The position numbers and the translations under genes are program-made. A stretch of DNA of 14,203 nt from Balneolales bacterium. GTDB taxonomy: Bacteria > Bacteroidota > Rhodothermia > Balneolales > Natronogracilivirgulaceae. The DNA is taken from NCBI GenBank assembly GCA_007131625.1, contig SLQC01000372.1, forward strand, positions 1 through 14,203, in the 5' to 3' direction. How positions within the stretch are numbered: the first letter of the stretch is position 1; every line of letters begins with the position of its first letter. This document shows, in pieces, positions 7,814 to 14,203 of this stretch. The notes under the pieces are model-generated. The model saw only the letters and a program-made list of their open reading frames with translations. It was not told the origin of the DNA and ran no database searches.

Positions 7814-8179
7814 TTATGGTGAAAAAAATATTTGTATACGAATCGAAGACATGGCCATCGCACTAACCTGATGTCTGCGCTGGTTGGTATCACCACCGAT
7901 AATAAACCGTACAGGTTGACTCAAATCCACGGGCATGCTCCTTAAAGAGCAGATTCTGGAATCTTCCCCAAAGCGAAACCGGTATTTGGTGCCCGGCTCC
8001 AATCTTCTTAAATGGACCCTGTGTATCATACGGTCCGTATGTGGAAAATCATGTTTGGTTCCCGAAGTTTGCCACCAATCATTCTCGCCCAATTTCTTAA
8101 AATGCACAACAGACTCACGGTCGCCATCGGCCGGTATGGTATGCCAGTCAATAGTCTTAGTGGTTGCAGGGTCCTCCAG
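7814..8179 (-). pseudogene. Remnant of a purple-acid-phosphatase-type metallophosphatase gene, truncated at both ends
   Basis: The frame is open from 8179 to a TAA at 7814-7816 (121 codons) and is closed upstream by TGA at 8180-8182. It reads 'LEDPATTKTIDWHTIPADGD', then an FN3-like strand set ending in 'HRVHLRRLEPGTKYRFRFGE', then 'PVRFIIGGDT', which is the first metal-binding strand of a calcineurin-like phosphatase. This order (FN3-like purple acid phosphatase N-domain, then the GD of the catalytic domain) is characteristic of the family. The signal peptide and first strands are missing at the 5' side, and the whole catalytic domain after about 25 residues is missing at the 3' side. A GTG at 8107 could start a 97-residue product but has no clear ribosome binding site. 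A non-functional relic is most likely. It is bordered by inverted repeats upstream and the RCC1-like gene 11 bp downstream. Confidence 0.75.
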
Positions 8180-8197
8180 TCAGGTGCATAGGAGACT

Positions 8198-8213
8198 TTC
8201 ACTCCCAAGTGAA
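8198..8213. repeat. Perfect inverted repeat, 6-bp stem, 4-base loop
   Basis: TTCACT (8198-8203), loop CCCA, AGTGAA (8208-8213). It shares its last base with the next hairpin, so the two could stack or compete. Confidence 0.6.
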
Positions 8214-8232
8214 TGCGCCCTGCCGGGCGCAT
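8213..8232. repeat. Perfect inverted repeat, 8-bp GC-rich stem, 4-base loop
   Basis: ATGCGCCC (8213-8220), loop TGCC, GGGCGCAT (8225-8232). This is the strongest hairpin in the window. No T-run follows it on either strand, so a classic intrinsic terminator is not supported. Confidence 0.75.
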
Positions 8233-8239
8233 CTGAAAG

Positions 8240-8270
8240 AAGTCCGCACAGCAATGTGCCATGCGGACTT
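8240..8270. repeat. Perfect inverted repeat, 9-bp stem, 13-base loop
   Basis: AAGTCCGCA (8240-8248) pairs with TGCGGACTT (8262-8270). An alternative inner pairing is GCACA with TGTGC around GCAA (8246-8259). Read on the minus strand, the stem is followed by CTTTC, so it could weakly terminate LRR transcription. Confidence 0.7.
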
Positions 8271-8271
8271 G

Positions 8272-8282
8272 CATGTGACATG
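8272..8282. repeat. Short palindrome CATGTGACATG
   Basis: CATGT and ACATG flank a single G. It lies immediately beside the 9-bp hairpin. Too short to mean much alone; noted because it continues the cluster. Confidence 0.4.
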
Positions 8283-8329
8283 AGGCTTATTTCGGTAATT
8301 CATTCGGATAACCGTTACACCCCATGGTA

Positions 8330-10942
8330 CTATTTGATCAACGTCATGCTTTGAGTCAAGACGCGGTGGCCGGCCTGCATGCGGTAGATGTAGGTGCCAC
8401 TTGCAAATATTGACGCATCAAAATTAACTTCATACCATCCGGCAACTCGTTCCTCATTCACCAGAGTGGCTATTCTCTGCCCTAATGCATTATACACATC
8501 CAGCCTCACGTGTGCCAATTCAGGAACGGCATAACGTATCTTTGTAGACGGGTTGAAAGGATTCGGGTAGTTTTGCCGGAGTTCATACGTAACCGGGAGT
8601 GCTTCCTGATCTATTGAAGTAGATGTTACTGTTGTAAAACTCCGAGTGGCTGACCAGTCGCTGTAACCGCTATCGTTGCCTGCTCTTATCCGCCAGTAAT
8701 AAGTAACTCCCAGTTCCAGTTCTTCCGAAATTTGATACTCAGTGCTTACAATTGTTTCCACATCGAGTACTAATTCACTGAAGTCAGATTCCATTGAAAG
8801 TTGAAGGTGATAGGTCTCAGCCAGGTCTGATGCACCCCAAGTCAATTGGGGAGTGATTCCCACATCGATTGCTCCATCCTCTGGGGAACCCAGCACAACG
8901 ATTGCCGGTTGCGCGAGGGGGATATTCTTCCTCACACTGGTATAGATCGGCGGGAATCGCAGATGGGTATTGGCAGGTATGGTAACATCCAGCCATTCCT
9001 GGAATGCAGCATCATTTGGAGCCGTCAGATTGGTACCGTCGTAATGGAACACACGCATCTCGGTAGCATTTGCCAGGCTCATGGCCAGTTCTCCGGTCAG
9101 GCCTTCATTTCCGGACAGGTCGATACTTTCAATACCGTAGAAATCACCACCAAGGCGGCCCATGTCATAAAACTGGCTTGGAAGCGTCCCACTCAACATA
9201 TTGTTGGCCAGGTTCAGGGAATCCAGTCTTCTCAGATCACCTATGGACGGTGGGATGGAACCTTCCAGATTATTATCCGCCAGACTCAGATTAGTAAGCA
9301 GATTAAGGTTTCCGATCCACCAGGGGATCTCTCCACCCATGCCCAGGCCGGCAAGACCTATATGCCAGATACCTGCCCGTATATCCGGACTGTTAAGCCA
9401 TTCCGGAATCTCAGGCACATCCATTCCGGTATAGGAAACATCCAAATGGCTGATCATGCTTGTCTCCAGCCATTCCGGCAGTGAACCCGTTAAACCAGGG
9501 TTGTATGAAAAGTTCAAAGATGACAGTCCAGTGATATTGCCGAGACTTTCAGGTATGGTACCGGTAAGACCGACATTACTCAGAATAAGTTCACCTAAAT
9601 CCAGGTTGCCAAGATAGGCCGGAATAGGTCCCACTTCCATCGAAGACATGCCGACTACACCGGGATTTGCCTCATTAAATTCTGAATCGTACGGCCAGTA
9701 AATATAGATAGAGTTGTTGCTTGGGCTGTTATCTATAACGATATGGCTAATTGGAGATACTTCGAATTCTTCCGGCAAGCCCCCGGTCAGATACGGGCAG
9801 TTTCTAATTTCCAGCCTGTTAGTCAGGTTGGCAAGTTGACCGGGTATATCACCGGAAAACGAGCAGTGGCGGAAGTATATTCTATTCAGATTGGTCATTT
9901 CACCGAGAAATCCCGGAATAGAGCCTTCCCAATGCATACCCTGAAACACCACAATATTCAAAGCATCCAGAAACTGGAAGTTTGAGGGAATCGTACCTCC
10001 CAAACCGCCTCCGGGAACAGGCATATCTTCACCAAATCCGGCATCGGTCATACCAAGCATTGAATTTCCAACCCATTCTGGAATGGTCCCGGTTCGGTTC
10101 GTATTCATGATGAACAAATGCCTGATCTGATCACCAAGATTCTCCAGCCACGGCCAGACCGGACCCGGCTCCAGTGGCATATTGTCTATTTCAATACGGT
10201 CTAGATTACTTAGATGACTTAAATCCGGCAAATCACCACCAATGTTGTTGTGGCCAAGTCTGAGTCGACCCATATTGGTCATGTCGGCAATGGATGGAGG
10301 CAATTCACCGGTAAATCTGTTGAACCGGAGGTCGAAACGGGACAAGTTCTCAAATCCAGCCAGAACATCAGGTATTACACCATAATAATAGTTTTCCTCA
10401 TTCTCCAACCGGTCCATAGGTGAATTATCCCGGCCTTCCGGTGCGTTTGCCAGTGCTTCAAAAGGAAATTCACCGGTCATGAAATTACGACTCGTTCTGA
10501 ATCTGGCCAAACGAGGCAAGTCACCCAGTTCTATGGGTACTTCACCCGTTAACAGGTCCTCGCGAATCGTTAATCGATCCAAATACTCCAGGTTTCCTAG
10601 CTCAATAGGTAATTCACCCGGGAGTCCCATGTTGGGAAAAGGCATTTCAATCCGGCGCACTCTCCAATCCGGTTCAACATCAGTACCTGCATTAACGACA
10701 TTAATTCCTTCCCAGGTGTTGACCGGATCTACCAGCCAACCTCCTTTTACAACCCATGCATCACCATTCATTTGCTCATAGAAAGCGACCAGGGCCAGTG
10801 AGTCCGATTCAGGCACTCCAGTATATGGAACTTGAGCCTCCGCGTTTCTGGCTGCCATGGATGAGATGAAAAACATCATGCATAGCAACATCATCGAAGA
10901 CTTGAACCATGAGCTTTTTATCATAGTATCAATTGTATTCAT
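8330..10942 (-). CDS. Secreted leucine-rich-repeat protein with FN3-like domain and type IX (type A) sorting domain
   Basis: 870 residues. A signal peptide ends near residue 36 ('RNAEAQ'). Residues about 40-90 form an N-terminal cap with 'SDSLALVAFYEQMNGDAW', as in plant-type extracellular LRR proteins. Repeats of about 24 residues run from about 95 to 645, with consensus-like units such as 'LSLADNNLEGSIPPSIGDL' and 'LNFSYNPGLTGSLPEWL'; several middle repeats are irregular. Residues about 680-771 resemble a fibronectin type III domain ('YYWRIRAGNDSGYSDWSATR'). Residues about 785-870 are the type IX sorting domain ('YELRQNYPNPFNPSTKIRYA', then 'ASGTYIYRMQAG'), which is removed during export and directs the protein to the surface or medium. 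ATG 10942 is preferred because AGAGGA lies just upstream on the coding strand. The gene stands alone behind a 322-bp gap. A likely role is surface adhesion or ligand binding; no catalytic motif is visible. Confidence 0.93.
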   Translation of the reverse strand: MNTIDTMIKSSWFKSSMMLLCMMFFISSMAARNAEAQVPYTGVPESDSLALVAFYEQMNGDAWVVKGGWLVDPVNTWEGINVVNAGTDVEPDWRVRRIEMPFPNMGLPGELPIELGNLEYLDRLTIREDLLTGEVPIELGDLPRLARFRTSRNFMTGEFPFEALANAPEGRDNSPMDRLENEENYYYGVIPDVLAGFENLSRFDLRFNRFTGELPPSIADMTNMGRLRLGHNNIGGDLPDLSHLSNLDRIEIDNMPLEPGPVWPWLENLGDQIRHLFIMNTNRTGTIPEWVGNSMLGMTDAGFGEDMPVPGGGLGGTIPSNFQFLDALNIVVFQGMHWEGSIPGFLGEMTNLNRIYFRHCSFSGDIPGQLANLTNRLEIRNCPYLTGGLPEEFEVSPISHIVIDNSPSNNSIYIYWPYDSEFNEANPGVVGMSSMEVGPIPAYLGNLDLGELILSNVGLTGTIPESLGNITGLSSLNFSYNPGLTGSLPEWLETSMISHLDVSYTGMDVPEIPEWLNSPDIRAGIWHIGLAGLGMGGEIPWWIGNLNLLTNLSLADNNLEGSIPPSIGDLRRLDSLNLANNMLSGTLPSQFYDMGRLGGDFYGIESIDLSGNEGLTGELAMSLANATEMRVFHYDGTNLTAPNDAAFQEWLDVTIPANTHLRFPPIYTSVRKNIPLAQPAIVVLGSPEDGAIDVGITPQLTWGASDLAETYHLQLSMESDFSELVLDVETIVSTEYQISEELELGVTYYWRIRAGNDSGYSDWSATRSFTTVTSTSIDQEALPVTYELRQNYPNPFNPSTKIRYAVPELAHVRLDVYNALGQRIATLVNEERVAGWYEVNFDASIFASGTYIYRMQAGHRVLTQSMTLIK

Positions 10943-10948
10943 GTTAAT

Positions 10949-10954
10949 CCTCTT
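10949..10954 (-). promoter_or_regulatory. Ribosome binding site of the LRR gene
   Basis: The coding strand reads AGAGGATTAACATG, giving a purine-rich AGAGGA six bases before the ATG at 10942. This supports that start over the in-frame ATG six codons further in. Confidence 0.6.
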
Positions 10955-10974
10955 TTTTTAAAAGATTAGCGGCA

Positions 10975-10993
10975 TATATCCTTTATGGATATA
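10975..10993. repeat. Inverted repeat in the LRR leader region
   Basis: TATATCC (10975-10981), loop TTTAT, GGATATA (10987-10993), 33-51 bases upstream of the LRR ATG. It could be an operator half-site pair or a hairpin in the 5' leader of the mRNA. Confidence 0.5.
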
Positions 10994-11264
10994 CACCATG
11001 TTATTTTCAGGACAGTTGATTTTGCAAGCCTGTCTGCACGTGTGAAAAAGTGCATGAATACCGACAGCAGCGAATTTACTGCCATTATTTTTGGTTGTAC
11101 TTTATGTTTTGGTTATCTGTTTTCAAGTTGAGTGAATCAAGTTTCCGGTTATGTGTTTAAGGTTCAGTTTTTTTTAGGTTTTCTTACATTTTTTTATCCA
11201 TCTTTCTTCTTTAAACTTTCTTGAGGTTGAAATTTTTCATCACGATATTCATTCCTGATCCGGC

Positions 11265-13883
11265 TCAGAGTACGTACCGCAGTCCAACCGTCATTCTTAT
11301 GCCTGACCGATAATCCGTTTCGTAGGGATACAGATCCCGGTCTTCGCCATAGATAATCCGGTTAGACCGAAGCAAGTTCGTAGCAGCGCCCCATACACGA
11401 AAATTATTCGACAATCGGAAACCCGTTGAAACAGAAAGATCCTTCCAGCCATCACCATAGCGATCCACATAGATAGCCTGGGATGCATGCAATGAGGGCG
11501 CCATTACCGGCTCACCGGTCAAGTCAAACAGTGCGGCGGCCGTCCAGTGATAGGCCACTTGCCCTGAGAACCGTCCATAATGATAGTCCAGTGCAGTGTT
11601 CACCACATGCGGACTCTGATGCAACATAGCTGTTGCTTCACCGTTGCGCCCATTCTCAAGTTCCGAATGCGTCCATGTGTAGTTGGCGAACATACCCAGG
11701 TTGCCCAACCATCCGGGTAAGAAGTCAAGTCCTTGCTGCCAAGAGACTTCTACACCATAGACGGTGGCTTTGTTTTCACTGTTCATATATTGGTACTGCG
11801 TCACTTGTACCGTTTCTCCCTCGGGAATGGCAAGTAACGGGAAAGTTTCCTCGATCAAAATGTGCTCTTTCAGAATCGCCATGTTGCTTAATTCTTTATA
11901 GAAAACTCCCAATGACAGGGATCCTGTAGTGTTTAGCACCTGATCAAAAATCAGATCCAGATTATCAGAATAAACAGGTTTCAATGCCGGATTACCCATA
12001 AAGCGCGAGGTATCGGCGGCATTGCTCAATAAAAATGGTGCTAAAATGCTGTAGTCCTGGCGGAACATGCCCTTCGAATAGGCCAGCCTCAGCTGCGAGT
12101 TCTGCAAGGGGAATAATAGCAGCTGTGCATTGGGAAAGACATCCGTATAAGTTGCCGCTTCTTCCACATCTTCGGAGGAATCAAAATTACCATCACCAAA
12201 CCGATTAAAAAGTGCCTGCCGGCCTTCATAAACTGCATCGGTATGTTCCAATCGCACGCCTCCCAGCAGGGTCAACGGACCTAGTTTCACACTCGCCATA
12301 CCGTATCCCGCATAGACATTTTCAGTTACGTAATAATTTCTTATTTCCGATCTCCTGAGCATGTCATCTTCATTAATGGTCATCGTAGGCTTGTTGGTGT
12401 TCACATACACGCGGGCACTTCGGGTATTGATCAAAAAGGGGATATAGTAGGTATCCATCACCGTTATATCACCGCGTGGGATCGCCTCAAACCTCATCAT
12501 ATCAAATGGACGTGACAACATACTCATCTCCTGATAGGACCGATCCGACAAAGTTGATTGCGCGCTTCCGCCAACTTTCACCGAACCCAATGTAAAAGGT
12601 GCCTCCATATCAAGGCGACCGGAAAAGCGACTTTCCAGCTGGTTGTCCACCACGCGATCAAACGGCTGCCGGGTAAGCTGGCGGCGATCCAGTGTCCCAT
12701 CCTCCAACAATGACCAGTTGGTGATGGTCATCATGGGCCGGGTTCGGTCATCCATATTTATCGAGTAATTCAGGCGTTCGCGCATAAACGAAAAATGATA
12801 GTTGTGCTGATCTATATCACTTTGTGTCCATCCCATCCGGTAGTCCAGATTCACCTCATCCAGCAGGTGGCGTCCCTGCAACTGCACCAGATAGTGACGG
12901 TCGTTGGATGTCTGCATAATCGCGTTGTACATATAAGCGCCCTGCTCACCCACCAGACCCGTTGAATCCGGGTTGAACCAGTCGCCGCCGGCCCATCGGT
13001 TGTTTCTGTGTTGATCTGTAATACGATCATCGTTTAGAATAACCGCATATCCATGAAAACTGGTGCGATTTGTAGGTTGATAGGTCATCTGAATACGGCC
13101 GTTAAAGCGCCCCCTCTCATCCAGAGTCAAACCCGGCGATACCTGTTCAATAACATCTACCGGACCATCTCCAAAATTCTCACTCTCATAGATCAAGCCA
13201 AGATGCTCATAACCCCTGTTGTCTTTGTGATACGACAGGTTTACAGCCAGTGAAAAATCATCCCGGTATTTCTCGGAATACTGAATTGCTCCGATGTTAC
13301 CCAGTCCTGTATAGCCAAAAATACCCGGATCGGCTATGCCGCCCATTCGGACGTTCAGTGCACGTTCCCCGGCCGTCTGCCAGGTATTGACCCGCACTAC
13401 TCCGCTCAACGCCTCAGCATCAATATCCGGAGTGAGCACCTTGATCAGCTCGATATCACGAACCAGGTCTGAGGACAAAATGCCGGTGTCTACGCTCCGT
13501 CTAGCCGGATCACTTGATGCCAGGCGCTGTCCATCCAGGGACACACTGTACCTATGGTGTCCCACACCCCGCAGATTCAACTCACCGCGTCGATCAGCCT
13601 GCACGCCCGGGAGTCGTAGCAATGCATCACGGACCGAATAATCTTCAAATCGCTCCATCTGCGGAAACGCAAGTACCTTGGTGTGACTTTGTAAAATGGA
13701 TTTGTGGGACAGGGCCGACGAGTGAGTACCCGTCGTGTCATCGACTTCATCGATAATGCCAGCAGTCCGTGCTATAGCTACGTGAACACCGGAAAACATT
13801 ACAACCAGCACAAGTATTGAAATGATGTATTTGCCCTGATAAACCAATGCCGGGGGCGAGCCGCTCTTTATTGGATTTCTCAT
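11265..13883 (-). CDS. TonB-dependent outer-membrane receptor
   Basis: 872 residues from ATG 13883; a TTG nine bases earlier (13892) is also open but less likely. These proteins import large ligands such as oligosaccharides or metal complexes through a 22-strand barrel, powered by TonB. A hydrophobic signal (about residues 20-37) is followed by a short linker, the plug (about 72-168: 'VRDALLRLPGVQADRRGEL', 'LRGVGHHRYSVSLDGQRLAS', 'DAEALSGVVRVNT') and a barrel ending in 'SGIRMTVGLRYVL'. The 'LRGvg...vslDGqrlas' plug style is that of the TIGR01782-type receptors, many of which sit in polysaccharide loci. No carboxypeptidase-regulatory-like N-domain and no adjacent SusD are present. The next receptor gene ends 29 bp upstream on the same strand and is clearly related, so the pair is probably an operon produced by duplication. 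The ligand cannot be read from the sequence; neighbours suggest a carbohydrate. Confidence 0.93.
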   Translation of the reverse strand: MRNPIKSGSPPALVYQGKYIISILVLVVMFSGVHVAIARTAGIIDEVDDTTGTHSSALSHKSILQSHTKVLAFPQMERFEDYSVRDALLRLPGVQADRRGELNLRGVGHHRYSVSLDGQRLASSDPARRSVDTGILSSDLVRDIELIKVLTPDIDAEALSGVVRVNTWQTAGERALNVRMGGIADPGIFGYTGLGNIGAIQYSEKYRDDFSLAVNLSYHKDNRGYEHLGLIYESENFGDGPVDVIEQVSPGLTLDERGRFNGRIQMTYQPTNRTSFHGYAVILNDDRITDQHRNNRWAGGDWFNPDSTGLVGEQGAYMYNAIMQTSNDRHYLVQLQGRHLLDEVNLDYRMGWTQSDIDQHNYHFSFMRERLNYSINMDDRTRPMMTITNWSLLEDGTLDRRQLTRQPFDRVVDNQLESRFSGRLDMEAPFTLGSVKVGGSAQSTLSDRSYQEMSMLSRPFDMMRFEAIPRGDITVMDTYYIPFLINTRSARVYVNTNKPTMTINEDDMLRRSEIRNYYVTENVYAGYGMASVKLGPLTLLGGVRLEHTDAVYEGRQALFNRFGDGNFDSSEDVEEAATYTDVFPNAQLLLFPLQNSQLRLAYSKGMFRQDYSILAPFLLSNAADTSRFMGNPALKPVYSDNLDLIFDQVLNTTGSLSLGVFYKELSNMAILKEHILIEETFPLLAIPEGETVQVTQYQYMNSENKATVYGVEVSWQQGLDFLPGWLGNLGMFANYTWTHSELENGRNGEATAMLHQSPHVVNTALDYHYGRFSGQVAYHWTAAALFDLTGEPVMAPSLHASQAIYVDRYGDGWKDLSVSTGFRLSNNFRVWGAATNLLRSNRIIYGEDRDLYPYETDYRSGIRMTVGLRYVL

Positions 13884-13912
13884 AGTTTTCAATACCTGGT
13901 TTTGTTAATAAT

Positions 13913-14203
13913 TCAAAAAGAATAGCGTACTCCAAGACTAACCGTGCGACCGTTAAGCGACTGAATATAGGGGTAGTAGGTCTGATCATAGTAGTAACTG
14001 ATGCTGCGATGATTCAAGACATTGGTCGCATCTGCCCACAGCCGAAAATTCGAGGTCAGTCGATAGCGCAGAGTCAGCGACAGATCATTGGCTGCATCGC
14101 GATATTGATCAAAATAAACCAATCGGCTTATGGGAAAATCCGGAATAGCTGGAACCAGCCTCAAATCACCATACGATGAAATGGAAGGAGATCCCCAGCG
14201 ATA
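13913..14203 (-). CDS. C-terminal part of a second TonB-dependent receptor, cut by the right edge
   Basis: The frame is open to the last base of the window, so only the final 96 residues are seen. They are the last barrel strands of a TonB-dependent receptor, ending in the aromatic residue expected for outer-membrane insertion ('VSLGVRYSF'). The segment 'RLTSNFRLWADATNVL' lines up with 'RLSNNFRVWGAATNLL' of the receptor downstream, and the spacing to the C-terminus is similar, so the two are paralogues. It is the upstream gene of the pair, 29 bp before the ATG of the next receptor. Its N-terminus, plug and promoter lie outside the window. Confidence 0.88.
   Translation of the reverse strand, partial: YRWGSPSISSYGDLRLVPAIPDFPISRLVYFDQYRDAANDLSLTLRYRLTSNFRLWADATNVLNHRSISYYYDQTYYPYIQSLNGRTVSLGVRYSF

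Larger units (their letters stand above)
8183..8329. other. Non-coding interval rich in inverted repeats between LRR gene and phosphatase remnant
   Basis: This 147-bp stretch lies just downstream of the LRR gene stop (8330-8332) and abuts the point where phosphatase homology breaks off. It holds four near-consecutive perfect inverted repeats between 8198 and 8282, listed separately, and is more GC-rich than nearby intergenic DNA. The frames crossing it give no protein I recognise. It may be the end of a mobile element, a structured RNA, or a terminator block for the LRR gene. Confidence 0.6.
10943..11264 (-). other. 322-bp intergenic region upstream of the LRR gene
   Basis: This AT-rich gap separates the TonB receptor stop (11265) from the LRR start and must hold the LRR promoter if the gene is transcribed separately. 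On the coding strand a weak sigma-70-like pair (TTGCAA, 16 bases, AATAAC) lies about 80 bases before the start, but neither box is good and I do not call it. A 7-bp inverted repeat at 10975-10993 is listed separately. No TnnTTTG-type box, no small gene and no convincing terminator for the receptor gene were seen. Confidence 0.5.

Noticed and set aside
7771..7819. AGGAGG followed by ATG (7784) on the plus strand, a textbook ribosome binding site
   Set aside because: The frame has only 12 codons before TGA and is antisense to the signal peptide of the RCC1-like lipoprotein, so it is most likely coincidence.
8026..8274. 82-codon minus-strand frame across the inverted repeats
   Set aside because: It joins non-coding hairpin DNA to an off-frame reading of the phosphatase remnant; the phosphatase motifs lie in a different frame.
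8198..8282. CRISPR array or integron attC interpretation of the inverted-repeat cluster
   Set aside because: The stems differ in sequence and spacing, so there is no direct repeat, and I do not find the paired RYYYAAC/GTTRRRY boxes of an attC site.
8846..9484. 212-codon open frame on the plus strand inside the LRR gene
   Set aside because: It mirrors the repetitive LRR coding sequence; repeats of low stop-codon density produce long antisense frames.
13884..13892. TTG at 13892 as the start of the TonB-dependent receptor
   Set aside because: An ATG three codons later gives a normal signal peptide, and the TTG has only a weak AGG nearby; it remains possible but less likely.

Overview
The window looks like a chromosomal segment of a Gram-negative bacterium of the Balneolota/Rhodothermota/Bacteroidota type. 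The evidence is a C-terminal type A sorting domain of the 'NYPNPFNPST...' kind (type IX secretion), two large TonB-dependent receptors, a lipoprotein, and several exported polysaccharide-active or repeat proteins. The sorting-domain wording and the absence of any SusD in view favour Balneolota or Rhodothermota over gut-type Bacteroidetes; this is an inference. No rRNA, tRNA, CRISPR array, integrase or intact transposase was seen.

Layout. Plus strand, left: the 3' part of a gamma-glutamyltransferase-family gene (1-1263, cut by the left edge), a 192-bp gap, then an exported pectate-lyase-like (PL1 fold) protein with a C-terminal DNRLRE/CBM96-like module (1456-3504). Everything to the right is on the minus strand and converges on the lyase with 27 bp between stop codons. 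In transcription order (right to left) it reads: the C-terminus of one TonB-dependent receptor (13913 to the right edge), a second, related TonB-dependent receptor (11265-13883), a 322-bp gap, a secreted leucine-rich-repeat protein with an FN3-like domain and sorting signal (8330-10942), a short stretch packed with perfect inverted repeats (8198-8282), a remnant of a purple-acid-phosphatase-type metallophosphatase cut at both ends (7814-8179), an RCC1-like seven-repeat lipoprotein (6858-7802), and a large exported LacZ-type GH2 beta-galactosidase (3532-6843). Gaps of 11 and 14 bp join the last three, so lipoprotein and beta-galactosidase are probably co-transcribed.

How the genes could work together (inference): the PL1-like lyase and the exported beta-galactosidase suit breakdown of a plant or algal polysaccharide such as pectin with galactan side chains. 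The TonB-dependent receptors would import fragments across the outer membrane, and the LRR and RCC1 proteins would be surface binding scaffolds. No regulator or sugar transporter of the inner membrane lies in view.

Points worth a second look: the cluster of inverted repeats beside the doubly truncated phosphatase, which may be the scar of a mobile element or a structured RNA; a GGT-family protein whose nucleophile is kept but whose substrate-anchoring residues are changed; a PL1-like protein with an altered active-site region; and tandem related TonB receptors without SusD.
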